NCBI RefSeq assembly: GCF_006538885.1 | Contig: NZ_BJLY01000005.1 | Span: 99,092-163,091, forward strand | Direction of reading: 5' to 3' | DNA: 64,000 nt | Source: Gluconobacter roseus NBRC 3990 | Lineage (GTDB): Bacteria; Pseudomonadota; Alphaproteobacteria; Acetobacterales; Acetobacteraceae | Shown here: positions 9,133 through 19,466 of the stretch, piece after piece | Position numbering within the stretch: position 1 is the first letter of the stretch | Layout: each line of letters opens with the position of its first letter | Program-made: the position numbers and the translations under genes | The notes under the pieces: model-generated | Told to the model about the DNA's origin: nothing | Databases searched by the model: none | The model's input: only the letters and a program-made list of their open reading frames with translations

Positions 9133-10893
9133 TTAGTGGAGGGGCGCGCTGTTCTCGTCAGGAACAGACTCCAGAGCCGCCCTGTAGGCGGCGGGGGAAG
9201 ACAGCAGTGCCCTCGCTGCGTCCATGTCGGCGTCCGAACCGATGGCGGCCGGACAGTGCTTCCGGATTTCGAGAATTTTCGAAACCGGAACCGGGTAACG
9301 GGCCGCGCGCGCCATCTGCACGGCTTCGGCCTGCAGGGTGTTTCCCTGCTTGAGCGCAGAGATCTGGGCCTGCAGGGAGTCCGTGCCGAGTGACGTACAG
9401 ATTTGCGGCATGACACCCAGCCCCTGGATCGGCCAGCCGAGCGGGGCTTGGTTGCGACTCCACGTCACGAAAAGTTCGCCGCCATTCGGCATCTGTCCGA
9501 TCACCTGCACGAGTCCCTTGCCCAGCGTCTCGCTGCCAATCACGACGGCGCGGCGATGATCGGCCAGGGCGGAGGCCAGGATTTCAGCCGCGCTTGCTGT
9601 CCGTCCATCCACGAGAATTGCCACGGGTGTGCCATTGGTCATGTCCCCACCCTGAACGGCCCAGATATGGTTGGCCAGAGGGTTTCGGCCATGCGTGGTC
9701 ACGGCAACCCCGTGATCCAGCAGCAGGGCTGCTGTGGTCACGGCCTGCTGGAGAACGCCGCCACGGTCCCCGCGCAGATCGATGATGATCCCCGCGGCCT
9801 TCTTCCTGTCTGCGGGCTGTGAGGGGGCATCCGGCGTTGGCTCGTCCACGACCTGATCAATGTACTGGCTGATTTCTTCGGCCGTCTGGGTCGAAAAGGA
9901 GGTGACGCGCAGAACGGTGAAGGGTCCGTCCGTTGAAGCAAACACGGTTTCGGGGGGCACCTGCGCGCGCTCCAGCCGAACGGTCGTCGTCCGGTGTCCC
10001 TTCGCGGCGATTCCCAGTGTCACTGCCGTATGTTCGTCACCATCCAGCCATGCCTGGACCGTGGCGACATCCTGACCGCGCGTCGTCCGCCCGTTGACGG
10101 AGACCAGACGCTCCCCCATGTCCACGCCAGCTTCCCAGGCGGGGCCGTTGGCGTTGACGGCGGTGATCACGATCGTCCGGCCGCTCTGTCCCAGACTCAG
10201 GCCGACCGTTCCCGTATTGCCGGTTCGTCGCGTGCGGTCCGACATGGCGGGCGAGGGGCCAAGATAGCGGGAATAGGGGTCAAGATGATTGAAAAGCTCG
10301 TCAAAGAAACCCTGCAAAAGGGCATCTGATCCGGCGTTGCGCAGAATCGAGGAGTGCTGCCAGGCTTCCTGCATGGCCGCCGTCACCAGATCGGCCCAGG
10401 CGCCGTTGCTGTCTGCGGCAGGCATGGTCCGGCTGAATATGACCGCCTGTCCCTGAAGGACGTTCAGTATGGCAGGGGCATGTGCAGACGCGTCAGCAGT
10501 TTTTTCCGCTGCCATGGCAGTTCCCGGAGTATGCGCTGTTGTTGGCTCCAAAGCTGCAGACTGCGTTTCGGTAACGGACAGCGTCGGGTCAATGGCTGTC
10601 AGACCATCCAGCCCCCAGACACAGAAATCCCGCGCGGAATGGGCCTCAAGCGTACGTGGCTCCAGGAAGCCGAGGGCTGCAACCAGAACCTCCCGTGTGA
10701 CGGAGGTTGAAAATGCGGGTGGGACAGGTGTGGGCGTGGCGGCGGAGGCGGCCTGCCCGGAGGCTCCCCCGGCAGCGGGAGCCGGCTGTGATCTTGCGGA
10801 TCCTGTCGGGGCCACCAGAAGAAACATGCAGACCACCAGACACAGGGCCGGGTGACATGCCGCCTCGCGGCTGCGCGGCATGAAAAAGGTCAT
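9133..10893 (-). CDS. S41-family C-terminal processing peptidase
   Basis: About 586 residues. A signal peptide (LCLVVCMFLLVAPTGSARS) directs it to the periplasm. Domains in order: a helical N-terminal part with DALLQGFFDELFNHLDPYSRYL, a PDZ domain (about residues 225-300, with VNANGPAWEAGVDMGERLVSVNG), and the S41 catalytic core. The core carries the conserved Ser in DGRTASAAEIL and the Lys in ETLGKGLVQ. Such CtpA-type serine proteases trim C-termini of periplasmic substrates. It is longer than the usual 440 or so residues because of an Ala/Thr-rich region after the signal peptide. Start at 10893 (MTFFMPRS) or 10881 (MPRS); no strong ribosome-binding site distinguishes them. Confidence 0.85.
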   Translation of the reverse strand: MTFFMPRSREAACHPALCLVVCMFLLVAPTGSARSQPAPAAGGASGQAASAATPTPVPPAFSTSVTREVLVAALGFLEPRTLEAHSARDFCVWGLDGLTAIDPTLSVTETQSAALEPTTAHTPGTAMAAEKTADASAHAPAILNVLQGQAVIFSRTMPAADSNGAWADLVTAAMQEAWQHSSILRNAGSDALLQGFFDELFNHLDPYSRYLGPSPAMSDRTRRTGNTGTVGLSLGQSGRTIVITAVNANGPAWEAGVDMGERLVSVNGRTTRGQDVATVQAWLDGDEHTAVTLGIAAKGHRTTTVRLERAQVPPETVFASTDGPFTVLRVTSFSTQTAEEISQYIDQVVDEPTPDAPSQPADRKKAAGIIIDLRGDRGGVLQQAVTTAALLLDHGVAVTTHGRNPLANHIWAVQGGDMTNGTPVAILVDGRTASAAEILASALADHRRAVVIGSETLGKGLVQVIGQMPNGGELFVTWSRNQAPLGWPIQGLGVMPQICTSLGTDSLQAQISALKQGNTLQAEAVQMARAARYPVPVSKILEIRKHCPAAIGSDADMDAARALLSSPAAYRAALESVPDENSAPLH

Positions 10894-11058
10894 AGGGCGG
10901 ACGGCATGACGCAAGACGGGGTCCTTGGAGACGGGACGGCAAAAAACGGCTGCTCCCGTAACGTGACCACGCCACAAACTTCAGCCACGGTAAAGACTTG
11001 CCAGACCGAATGTGGGGTCGGGAGTGTCATCTGGCAACACTGCCGACCCGATCTGTTC

Positions 11059-13755
11059 TCAGTCTTCCGACGACGTGTCGGAGACAGTCTTACGCTTCCG
11101 CGGCGTTGTGGTTTTCGTCTTTGTGGCGGTTTTGGCCGGACTGCGCTTTGTTGCCTTCTTCGGAGCCGCCTCATCACCTTCCGCAGACGCAACGGCTTTC
11201 TTGGCCTTCGCAGCTTTTGGAGCGGCTTTTTTGGTTGAAGATTTTTTTGCGCCACCTTTCAGTGGTTTGCCCTTTTCCGCCAGAAGCGCCACGGCCTCAT
11301 CCAGCGTGACCTCCTCCATATCCTGCCCCTTCGGCAGATTGGCGATCAGCTGGCCATGCTGCGCGTATGGACCAAACCGTCCCTTGCGGATCATGACCGG
11401 CTCGCCGTCTTTCGGATGCGGCCCCAGATTGCGGATGGAGGCCAGTTTCTTGGCCAGCGCATCCACGGCCCGGTTCAGCCCGACCGTCAGGACGTCATCG
11501 TCCTTGTCGAGCGTGCCATAGATGGCACCCATCTTCACATAGGGCCCGAAGCGCCCCAGACCGGCCTCGATCTTCTCGCCTGTCTCGGGGTGAAGCCCGA
11601 CCAGACGCGGCAGGGACAGCAGTCCCAGCGCCTGTTCCAGCGTCATGGTGTTGCCGTCGAGCCCCTTGGGAATGGTCGTCCGCTTAGGCTTGGCCTTCTT
11701 GTCCTCGGGGTTCGGCTCTCCGCGCTGGATATACAGACCGTAAGGTCCGCGGCGGATTGTGACGTCCTCACCGGTCTCCGGATCCTGCCCCAGAACTTTA
11801 GGGCCGTCGTTCAGCCCTTCGGTATCGCCTTCCTCGGCCACCAGACGACGGGTGAACTGGCAGGTCGGGTAGTTCGAACAGCCGATGAAGGCGCCGAACT
11901 TGCCCAGTCGCAGGCCCAGCCGCCCGGTTCCGCAGGAGGTGCAGACGCGCGGATCGGCGCCATCAGGACGTGGCGGGAAGAAATGCGGCCCAAGATCCTC
12001 GTCCAGCGCGTCGATGACGTCCGAGATCTTCAGATCCTTGGTCTGTGCGACGGCGGCCGAGAAGTCGTGCCAGAAAGCGGCCATGACATCGTGCCAGTCG
12101 GCCCGACCGCCCGAAATGTCATCGAGCTGCTCTTCGAGCGAGGCCGTGAAGCCCGTATCGACATAGCGTTCGAAGAACGAGGTCAGGAACGCCGTCACCA
12201 GACGGCCGCGATCCTCAGGAACGAAGCGCCGTGCGTCCAGACGCACATAATTGCGGTCCCGCAGCACACCGAGAATGGAGGCATAGGTCGAGGGACGGCC
12301 AATGCCGATCTCTTCCATTTTCTTGACGAGCGAGGCTTCCGAATAACGCGGCGGCGGCTGAGTGAAGTGCTGTTCGGCTTCCACAGCCCCCGTCGTCAGG
12401 CGATCGCCTTCCTTCATAGGCGGCAGAAGCTTGCCGTCCTCGTCCTCGGCCTTCGTGTCGTCACGGCCTTCGATATAGAGCTTGAGAAAGCCGTCAAACG
12501 CGATGGTCGAGCCCGTGGCACGTAGAAGCGTCTGGCCGCTCGCATCCGCCAGCGTTACCGCCACCTGATCCAGTTCGGCCGACTGCATCTGCGAGGCGAC
12601 GGAACGCTTCCAGATCAGCTCGTAAAGCTTCTTCTGCTCCGGCGTCAGGGCATGGGCGACCTGCTGCGGTGTGAGGAACACATCCGTCGGGCGGATGGCC
12701 TCATGGGCCTCCTGCGCATTCTTGGCCTTGGTCGAATAGCTGCGCGGATAATCCGGAACGTATTCGTCACCAAACGCCTTGCCGATATGCCCGCGAATGG
12801 ACCCGATGGCTTCCTTTGCCATCGTCACGCCATCGGTCCGCATATAGGTGATCAGACCGGTGGTCTCGCCACGCAGATCCACACCTTCATAAAGCTGCTG
12901 GGCCGTGCGCATCGTGGTCTGCGCGCTCATGCCGAGCTTGCGCGAGGCTTCCTGCTGCAGGGTCGACGTCGTGAAGGGCGGGGGAGGATTGCGCTTGGTG
13001 CGCTTGCGCTCGACGGAGCGGACCGTGAACTGTCCACCCAGAACGGTGTCGCGTGCGCCGAAAGCCAGCTGCTCGTTGTTCAGGTCGAACTGGTCGAGCT
13101 TCTCGCCCTTCAAATGCGTCAGCCGCGCCTGAAACGCAGCCTTGCCCGGTGTCGTGAAGCCGCCGGTGACGGTCCAGTATTCCTTGGGGCGGAAGACTTC
13201 AATCTCGGCTTCGCGCTCGCAGATCAGGCGCAGAGCAACGGACTGCACACGGCCCGCACTCCGGCTGCCCGGCAGCTTGCGCCACAGGACGGGAGAAAGC
13301 GTGAAGCCTACCAGATAATCCAGCGCGCGACGGGCCAGATAGGCGTCGATCAGCGGACGGTCCAGCTCACGAGGCGCCGCCATCGCAGCCGTGACGGCCG
13401 ATTTCGTGATTTCGTTGAAGGTGACACGATGGACGTCAACGTTCTTCAGAAGCTTCTTTTCTTCCAGCACGCTGCGGACATGCCAGGAAATCGCTTCGCC
13501 TTCGCGATCCGGGTCAGTGGCGAGGTAAAGGTTCTTCGCCCCCTTCAGCGCCTTGGTGATAGCGGAAATCTGCTTGGCGCCGCGCTCGTCCGTCTGCCAG
13601 CTCATGGCAAAGTTCTCATCCGGGCGCACGCTGCCGTCCTTGGGCGGCAGATCCCGCACATGGCCGAACGAAGCGAGCACGGTATATCCGCTTCCCAGAT
13701 ACTTGTTGATCGTCTTGGCCTTTGCCGGGCTCTCGACCACCACAACGTCTGTCAT
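11059..13755 (-). CDS. topA: DNA topoisomerase I
   Basis: 898 residues. It opens with the TOPRIM motif VVVESPAKAKTINKYLG and carries the acidic DPDREGEAISWH motif, then the active-site Tyr region near GLITYMRTD. A C-terminal zinc-ribbon repeat (CTSCG ... CSNYPTC) is followed by repeated FGPYV/GPYAQ-type topoisomerase C-repeats and a Lys/Ala/Thr-rich basic tail of about 65 residues. TopA relaxes negative supercoils. The start at 13755 has GGAG five bases upstream. dprA ends 25 bases before it on the same strand, completing the conserved pyrB-pyrC'-plsY-dprA-topA order. Confidence 0.95.
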   Translation of the reverse strand: MTDVVVVESPAKAKTINKYLGSGYTVLASFGHVRDLPPKDGSVRPDENFAMSWQTDERGAKQISAITKALKGAKNLYLATDPDREGEAISWHVRSVLEEKKLLKNVDVHRVTFNEITKSAVTAAMAAPRELDRPLIDAYLARRALDYLVGFTLSPVLWRKLPGSRSAGRVQSVALRLICEREAEIEVFRPKEYWTVTGGFTTPGKAAFQARLTHLKGEKLDQFDLNNEQLAFGARDTVLGGQFTVRSVERKRTKRNPPPPFTTSTLQQEASRKLGMSAQTTMRTAQQLYEGVDLRGETTGLITYMRTDGVTMAKEAIGSIRGHIGKAFGDEYVPDYPRSYSTKAKNAQEAHEAIRPTDVFLTPQQVAHALTPEQKKLYELIWKRSVASQMQSAELDQVAVTLADASGQTLLRATGSTIAFDGFLKLYIEGRDDTKAEDEDGKLLPPMKEGDRLTTGAVEAEQHFTQPPPRYSEASLVKKMEEIGIGRPSTYASILGVLRDRNYVRLDARRFVPEDRGRLVTAFLTSFFERYVDTGFTASLEEQLDDISGGRADWHDVMAAFWHDFSAAVAQTKDLKISDVIDALDEDLGPHFFPPRPDGADPRVCTSCGTGRLGLRLGKFGAFIGCSNYPTCQFTRRLVAEEGDTEGLNDGPKVLGQDPETGEDVTIRRGPYGLYIQRGEPNPEDKKAKPKRTTIPKGLDGNTMTLEQALGLLSLPRLVGLHPETGEKIEAGLGRFGPYVKMGAIYGTLDKDDDVLTVGLNRAVDALAKKLASIRNLGPHPKDGEPVMIRKGRFGPYAQHGQLIANLPKGQDMEEVTLDEAVALLAEKGKPLKGGAKKSSTKKAAPKAAKAKKAVASAEGDEAAPKKATKRSPAKTATKTKTTTPRKRKTVSDTSSED

Positions 13756-13780
13756 CGCCACTCCGGTATTCCGCGTCACT

Positions 13781-14965
13781 TCAGTTCGGCAGCAACGCCA
13801 CGCGTCCGCCGGGCACAAACTCCACGACCCCTCCGAGCTCCAGCTCGGCCAGCGTCGCAAGCACTGCCGACACGGAGAACTGGCAGCGGCGCATCACCTC
13901 GTCAACTGCTACGGGTGTTACAGATAGAAGCGCACACACCGTTTTCTGGATCACATCCGGATCAATCCAGTCATCTTCCGTCGCCGCCCCCCATGCGACC
14001 GAAGGCTCGGAAAACCCCGTCAGAAGCGGGTTGTGGCCTGGTGCGCGCTGCCAGGGCGCCGGCTCACGCGGAGGAAGTTCCAGCGGCAGGGCCTGAAGAA
14101 TATCACTGATATTTTCTGTCAGTGTCGCCTGGCCCGTTTTCAGTAACTGGTTTCCGCCCCGTGACCGCGGATCCAGCGGCGAACCGGGCACAACCAGAAG
14201 TTCACGGTTGTAGGACTGGGCCAGATCAGCGGTGATCAGCGTGCCGGATCCGAGCGTTGCCTCGATGATCAGACAGGCCTGCGACATTCCGGCAATCAGG
14301 CGGTTGCGCCGCGGAAAATGGCGGGCCTGGGGCGCAGTGCCCAGCAGCGCTTCCGTCACCAGACAGCCCCTTTCGGCGATCTGCTGCTGCAGGGAGGCGT
14401 TCTCGGGCGGATAGACATGATCCAGCCCGCCCGCGATGGCCGCGACCGTCAGCCCAGGATGAAGAGCCGCGGCATGGGCCGCCGAGTCGATTCCCCGTGC
14501 CAGCCCGGAAATCACGCACAGTCCGGCATGTGCCATCTCGGCTGAAAGGCTCTCCGCCATCCGGATCCCCGCGGCCGAGGCATTGCGCGCGCCCACGACT
14601 CCTACGGAGCGGATCGATAGTTTGCGGACATCTCCAAGGGTGAAAAGGACGGGCGGAGCATCGGGGACGTGCGACAATAGAAGCGGATAGTCCGGCTCGC
14701 CGCGGATCAGCATCTTGCCGCCCAGTTTTTCCAGGCGTTCCAGCTCGTCCATCATACGCGAAACGGATGGAATGACCGGGTCTTCCCGACGCCCTGCCTT
14801 GCGCATTCGTGCAGGCAGGGCCGTAAGCGCCGCGCCCGCACTGCCATACTGCGTCATCAGTCGCGCAAAGTTGATGGGGCCTACCCCGGGCGTCCGCGCC
14901 AGACGAAGTGCGTCGATTCGGTCTGGTGCGGACATAATGGGGAGGGAAGCTGGAAACGCTGTCAT
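13781..14965 (-). CDS. dprA: DNA-processing protein A
   Basis: 394 residues. An N-terminal helical domain (LARTPGVGPINFARLM) precedes the Rossmann-like DprA core, with VGVVGARNAS, VISGLARGIDSAAH, GGLDHVYPPEN and the GSGTLITADLA loop. A C-terminal winged-helix domain (about residues 325-390) follows. DprA loads RecA on incoming single-stranded DNA during natural transformation. comEC lies 6 kb away, so the strain carries at least two competence-type genes in this region. It lies between plsY and topA on the same strand. Confidence 0.93.
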   Translation of the reverse strand: MTAFPASLPIMSAPDRIDALRLARTPGVGPINFARLMTQYGSAGAALTALPARMRKAGRREDPVIPSVSRMMDELERLEKLGGKMLIRGEPDYPLLLSHVPDAPPVLFTLGDVRKLSIRSVGVVGARNASAAGIRMAESLSAEMAHAGLCVISGLARGIDSAAHAAALHPGLTVAAIAGGLDHVYPPENASLQQQIAERGCLVTEALLGTAPQARHFPRRNRLIAGMSQACLIIEATLGSGTLITADLAQSYNRELLVVPGSPLDPRSRGGNQLLKTGQATLTENISDILQALPLELPPREPAPWQRAPGHNPLLTGFSEPSVAWGAATEDDWIDPDVIQKTVCALLSVTPVAVDEVMRRCQFSVSAVLATLAELELGGVVEFVPGGRVALLPN

Positions 14966-15009
14966 AAGATCTTTTTCTTAGGACAGATTCCTTAACAGGT
15001 ACTTAAAAT

Positions 15010-15642
15010 CTAGCGGCGAGAAGCCTGATCCACGTTCACGCGGGGCTCCCGTCCTGTCAGGAGTCGGGTAATATTGCTGGAATGTCTGACCCAGATCAGC
15101 AGTGAGACGAGCAGCGTTGCCACCGGGATCGGAGAGTGCAGCGGTCGTCCTGACAGCAGAACCATCAGCACGGGTGCGAGGAGGAACGCTGCCAGCGCTC
15201 CGGCCGAAGAAATCCGGCTTAGACGCGCGACAAGCAGCCAGATCACGCAGCAGGCCAGCCCCACCGGCCAGGACAGGATCCAGATTGTTCCCAGTCCCGT
15301 TGCAACGCCCTTGCCACCACGGAACCCAAGCCAGACCGGAAAGCAGTGCCCGATGACAACGGCCACGGCGGCCACGGCCATGGTCGTCTCGCTCGCTCCG
15401 GGAAAAAAGAATCTGGCGATCAGGACGGCCACGGCTCCCTTGAGAGCGTCAAGAAGAAGCGTGGCTGCTGCCAGTCCGCGACGGCCCGTGCGCAGGACAT
15501 TGGTTGCGCCGATATTGCCCGACCCGATTTTGCGAATATCGCCACCACCGGCCACGGCCGTCAGGAGCAGGCCGAACGGAATGCTGCCGATCACATAAGA
15601 AATGAGAGACAGCAGGATCAGCTGTGCCTGAAAGCCGCTCAT
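15010..15642 (-). CDS. plsY: Acyl-phosphate:glycerol-3-phosphate acyltransferase
   Basis: 210 residues, an inner-membrane protein with several hydrophobic segments. Conserved PlsY motifs are visible: SIPFGLL, GSGNIGATNVLR and GHCFPVWLGFRGGKGVAT. The enzyme moves an acyl group from acyl phosphate to glycerol-3-phosphate, the first step of phospholipid synthesis. Its start overlaps the end of the dihydroorotase-like gene by four bases (ATGA), so the two are translationally coupled. Confidence 0.95.
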   Translation of the reverse strand: MSGFQAQLILLSLISYVIGSIPFGLLLTAVAGGGDIRKIGSGNIGATNVLRTGRRGLAAATLLLDALKGAVAVLIARFFFPGASETTMAVAAVAVVIGHCFPVWLGFRGGKGVATGLGTIWILSWPVGLACCVIWLLVARLSRISSAGALAAFLLAPVLMVLLSGRPLHSPIPVATLLVSLLIWVRHSSNITRLLTGREPRVNVDQASRR

Positions 15643-16925
15643 GAAGCTGCTCCCGCCATCTCGGCAGCCGTAAAGACTTCTACGCCCCGTTTGAACGTGC
15701 GCAGGACGCGGCCCTTCAGCTCCTGCCCGTCAAAAGGCGTATTCTGTGCACGGCCCGGAAGATCTCCAGCCACGACGGTCCACAACCCTTCCGGATCGAA
15801 CAGACACAGATCGGCATCGCTTCCGACCGCCAGCGTTCCGGCCTCAAGGCCAAGCAGGGCTGCCGGAGCAGACGTCACAAGTCGCAGCGCATCAATCAGC
15901 GGCAGCCCGGCGCTGAGCGTGACGCCCAGCAGCGTGACCAGCCCCGTTCCACCGGCCCGCGCCTGTGCAAAGGGCAGCCGCTTGTCATCGGCATCTGCCG
16001 GGGCATGATCTGACGCTACGGCATCAATCGTTCCATCCGCCAGCGCGGCACAGACAGCCTTGCGGTCGGCTTCGTTACGCAGGGGAGGCGACAGTTTTGC
16101 ATAAGTGCGGAAATCGCCGATATCGTCTTCTGTCATCGCGAAATAGGGTGGCGCCGTATCGCAGGTCGCCCGAATACCGCGGCTTTTGGCCTCGCGGATC
16201 AGATCCAGCCCCTCCGCCGTCGAGACATGGGCGAAATGCAGACGCGCGCCCGTCATGTCCGCCAGACGCAGATCCCGTGCAATCATGATGGCCTCCGCTG
16301 CCGCCGGAACCTGGGGCAGCCCCATCCGCACGGCCCGCGCGCCAGCCGTGGCACAGGCACCCTTGGCCAGCGACGGCTCTTCCGGATGCTGAACTACGAT
16401 GGCGTCGAGAAAACGCGAATAGGACAGCAGATTGCGCATTTGCTTGGCATCAGAAATGGCCCGCGTTCCATCAGTAAACGCGACCGCTCCGGCATCCCGT
16501 AGCAGCCCGAGCTCAGCCATCTCGCCGCCCTCGCAGCCACGCGTCAGCGCGCCGTAAGGGTGGATTGAGACCATACCCGTCTCTTCACCACGGACCCGCA
16601 GAAGATGCACGAGGGCCGGGTTGTCAATTGGGGGGGAGGTGTTGGGCAGGACCGCCATGGTCGTGATGCCGCCCGCGACAGCTGCCCGCGCGCCGGAAGA
16701 GACGCTCTCGCGATATTCCGATCCCGGCTCGCCAAGAGCCACGCGCATGTCCACCAGTCCCGGACACAGGACTGCTCCCGCGCCATCGATGACCCGCGCT
16801 CCTTCGGGGACCGATCCATCTTCGCAGGCGACGATCCTGCCCTGACGCACCACAAGCCGTCCGGTCTCATCGCGACCCGAGGCCGGGTCGATCAGGCGCA
16901 CATTTTCAAAAACGATATCACTCAT
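15639..16925 (-). CDS. pyrC: Dihydroorotase-like protein, probably the non-catalytic partner of PyrB (pyrC')
   Basis: 428 residues with the amidohydrolase fold of class I dihydroorotase (CPGLVDM near residue 54, [24 protein letters not shown]). The metal centre is broken: the usual DxHxHxR reads D59-M-R-V-A-L-G, so both histidines and the arginine are gone. The later TPHH-type motif reads APPY (258-261), and the residue after DHAP is Ala instead of His. This is the pattern of the pseudo-dihydroorotase chains that assemble with aspartate transcarbamoylase, as described for Pseudomonas PyrC'. It overlaps pyrB by four bases and plsY by four. An automated annotation would call it dihydroorotase; I infer it is structural and that a real dihydroorotase is encoded elsewhere. 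Confidence 0.85.
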   Translation of the reverse strand: MSDIVFENVRLIDPASGRDETGRLVVRQGRIVACEDGSVPEGARVIDGAGAVLCPGLVDMRVALGEPGSEYRESVSSGARAAVAGGITTMAVLPNTSPPIDNPALVHLLRVRGEETGMVSIHPYGALTRGCEGGEMAELGLLRDAGAVAFTDGTRAISDAKQMRNLLSYSRFLDAIVVQHPEEPSLAKGACATAGARAVRMGLPQVPAAAEAIMIARDLRLADMTGARLHFAHVSTAEGLDLIREAKSRGIRATCDTAPPYFAMTEDDIGDFRTYAKLSPPLRNEADRKAVCAALADGTIDAVASDHAPADADDKRLPFAQARAGGTGLVTLLGVTLSAGLPLIDALRLVTSAPAALLGLEAGTLAVGSDADLCLFDPEGLWTVVAGDLPGRAQNTPFDGQELKGRVLRTFKRGVEVFTAAEMAGAAS

Positions 16926-17863
16926 ACTGGCATCCGTGCCCGGGACAGCCGGTCCAGAACCGCCATCCGCACAGCCACGCCCATTTCAACCTGTTCGGAA
17001 ATCACGCTCTGGTCCGAATCCGCCACGTCCGAGGCGATTTCGACCCCGCGGTTCATCGGCCCCGGATGCATGACGAGTGCGCCGGGTTTCGCCAATGCCA
17101 GACGCCGGCGGTCCAGCCCGAAGAAGCGGAAATATTCGCGGGCACTGGGCACCAGACCGGCTCCCATGCGTTCTTTCTGAAGCCGCAGGGACATGACGAC
17201 ATCCGCGCCTTCAAGCGCCTTGTCCATGTCGGAATACAGCTCGACATCGCCAAGCTCGGCCATGGCACCGGGCAGTAGCGTCGGCGGTCCCGCCAGACGC
17301 ACCTTGTTCCCGAATGCCGTCAGCAGATGGATGTTGGAGCGTGCCACCCGGCTGTGTCCGACATCGCCGCAGATTGCGACTGTAAGCCCTTCAAGGCGGC
17401 CGAAATGACGGCGGATCGTCAGCGCATCGAGCAGTGCCTGTGTTGGATGTTCATGCGTGCCATCGCCGGCATTGACGACACTGGCTTCCACCTTCTGCGA
17501 GAGCAGGGCCGGGGCGCCGGACTGCGCATGCCGTACGACCAGCAGATCGCAACGCATGGCGTTGAGCGTTGCTGCCGTATCGAGAAGCGTCTCGCCCTTG
17601 TTCACCGAACTTGTGGCGACGGACATGTTGATCACATCCGCGCCCAGCCGCTTGCCCGCGAGTTCGAAACTGGTGCGGGTGCGGGTGCTGTCTTCATAGA
17701 ACAGGTTAATGACTGTCCGCCCCCGCAGCGCATCACGCGGCGCAGAACGCGAGCGGCTCAGAAGCGCGTAGCTTTCCGCCAGATCGAGGAACGGTACGAG
17801 CTGTTCGGCCGACAGCCCCTCGATTCCCAGCAGATGCCGGGGGACGGAAGGCCGCTCAGGCAT
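16922..17863 (-). CDS. pyrB: Aspartate carbamoyltransferase catalytic subunit
   Basis: 313 residues. The carbamoyl-phosphate loop is intact ([12 protein letters not shown]), followed by the second conserved block with [13 protein letters not shown] (preceded by GDGT) and the C-terminal [12 protein letters not shown]. It makes carbamoyl-aspartate, the committed step of pyrimidine synthesis. The start at 17863 (MPERPSV) overlaps the end of gltX by eight bases and gives the usual family length; an ATG at 17893 would add ten residues. Its neighbour is the dihydroorotase-like gene, as in the dodecameric ATCase type. Confidence 0.94.
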   Translation of the reverse strand: MPERPSVPRHLLGIEGLSAEQLVPFLDLAESYALLSRSRSAPRDALRGRTVINLFYEDSTRTRTSFELAGKRLGADVINMSVATSSVNKGETLLDTAATLNAMRCDLLVVRHAQSGAPALLSQKVEASVVNAGDGTHEHPTQALLDALTIRRHFGRLEGLTVAICGDVGHSRVARSNIHLLTAFGNKVRLAGPPTLLPGAMAELGDVELYSDMDKALEGADVVMSLRLQKERMGAGLVPSAREYFRFFGLDRRRLALAKPGALVMHPGPMNRGVEIASDVADSDQSVISEQVEMGVAVRMAVLDRLSRARMPV

Positions 17864-19274
17864 CGACGGACCCGGAAGCCAGAACGGCCGCAATACGGGC
17901 CAGGACCTCGTCCTGCCCCAGAGCCGACAGCGTCAGGTCAATGCCCGGAGAGGTCGTGGAGCCCGTCATGGCGGCGCGCAGCGGCTGGGCCACGGAGCCA
18001 AGCTTGATTTCATGCTTCTCGGCATAGGCGCGCAGCGTGGCGTCGATCGCTTCAGGCGTGAAATCCTTGAGAGCGGCCAGTTCCTTGCCGACGCCTTCGA
18101 GAACCCTGCGTCCGTCCTCGCCGAGCAACTTCTCGGCCTTGGGTGTGAAGGTCAGCGGCAGGGTGAAGCCCGCGAAAGCCGCATTGTTCGCTAGTTCCAC
18201 CAGCGTCTTGGCGCGTTCCTTGAGGCCCGGCATCATCGCAAGGATGCGTGCGCGGGTTTTGTCGTCTGTCACAACGCCTTCGCGGCCCTGAAGGCGCTCC
18301 ATGACGTCATTGGTCAGGCGCGCGTCATCGGCCTGACGCATCCAGATTCCGTTCAGATGCGCCAGCTTGACGTAATCCATGCGCGACGGGGATCGGCCCA
18401 CGCCGTCCAGATCGAACAGCTTGATCTGCTCTTCGCGGGACAGGACTTCGGCGTCGCCATGACCCCAGCCCAGACGCAGCAGATAGTTGCACAATGCTTC
18501 CGGCAGATAGCCTTCCTCGCGGAAATCCACGACCGACTGCGCGCCGTGGCGCTTGGACAGCTTGGCGCCGTCCGGTCCGTGAATCAGCGGCAAATGCGCG
18601 AAATGCGGCAGGTCCCAGCCCATGGCGCGATAGATCATGGCCTGACGGAAGGTGTTCGTCAGATGATCATCACCGCGCATGACATGAGTGATCGCCATGT
18701 CATGATCGTCAACGACCACGGCATGCAGATAGGTCGGCGTGCCATCGGAGCGCAGCAGGATCAGATCGTCCATCTCCGCATTCGCCACGCGGACTTCGCC
18801 CTGCACCAGATCCTTGATGACGGTCTCACCCTCACGCGGCGCCTTCAGACGCACGACATAAGGCGCACCTTCGGGGGCCTCGGACGGATCGCGGTCCCGC
18901 CAGGTGCCGTCGTAGCGGGGCGGGCGCTTCTCCTTCATGGCCTTCTCGCGCATGGCGGTCAGCTCTTCCGGCGTGCAGAAGCACTTATAGGCCTGCCCCT
19001 TTGCCAGAAGCTCCAGCGCGACTTCCGTGTGGCGGTCCTGACGTGCGGACTGGAAAACCGGCTCCGCATCTGCCTCGATCCCCATCCAGGCCAGACCGTC
19101 GAAGATCACGTCCACGGCCTTCTGGGTGGAGCGTTCCTTGTCGGTGTCCTCGATCCTCAGAAGGAATTCGCCGCCGTGATGGCGGGCAAAGAGGAAATTG
19201 AACAGGGCGGCGCGGGCATTGCCGACATGCAGCAGACCCGTCGGGGAGGGGGCAAATCGCGTACGGATGGTCAT
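17856..19274 (-). CDS. gltX: Glutamyl-tRNA synthetase
   Basis: 472 residues, class I synthetase. The HIGH-type motif reads [13 protein letters not shown] near the N-terminus and the KMSKS-type motif is KLSKRHGAQ. The ATP/glutamate pocket has [11 protein letters not shown]. The C-terminal helical anticodon-binding domain is present in full. It charges tRNA-Glu with glutamate; many alphaproteobacteria carry two GltX types, one of which also charges tRNA-Gln, and I cannot tell which this is. It heads the minus-strand run gltX-pyrB-pyrC'-plsY-dprA-topA. Confidence 0.94.
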   Translation of the reverse strand: MTIRTRFAPSPTGLLHVGNARAALFNFLFARHHGGEFLLRIEDTDKERSTQKAVDVIFDGLAWMGIEADAEPVFQSARQDRHTEVALELLAKGQAYKCFCTPEELTAMREKAMKEKRPPRYDGTWRDRDPSEAPEGAPYVVRLKAPREGETVIKDLVQGEVRVANAEMDDLILLRSDGTPTYLHAVVVDDHDMAITHVMRGDDHLTNTFRQAMIYRAMGWDLPHFAHLPLIHGPDGAKLSKRHGAQSVVDFREEGYLPEALCNYLLRLGWGHGDAEVLSREEQIKLFDLDGVGRSPSRMDYVKLAHLNGIWMRQADDARLTNDVMERLQGREGVVTDDKTRARILAMMPGLKERAKTLVELANNAAFAGFTLPLTFTPKAEKLLGEDGRRVLEGVGKELAALKDFTPEAIDATLRAYAEKHEIKLGSVAQPLRAAMTGSTTSPGIDLTLSALGQDEVLARIAAVLASGSVDA

Positions 19275-19466
19275 GCGGCCGTCATATCACGCTCTGCCCC
19301 GCGCTTCCATCCGCTAGCGCAGGGAACAGAACATGGGATTAATCCCCGCAAAACCGTCAAAACCACGTGTCTTACAAAAAGCTAAGCCTCTTCAAGCGCG
19401 TGTGATTTCCTGCCCTTTCCCGAACCTGCCTATCCTGTACCCCAATAGTCCGGGTGGTACCTTTCG

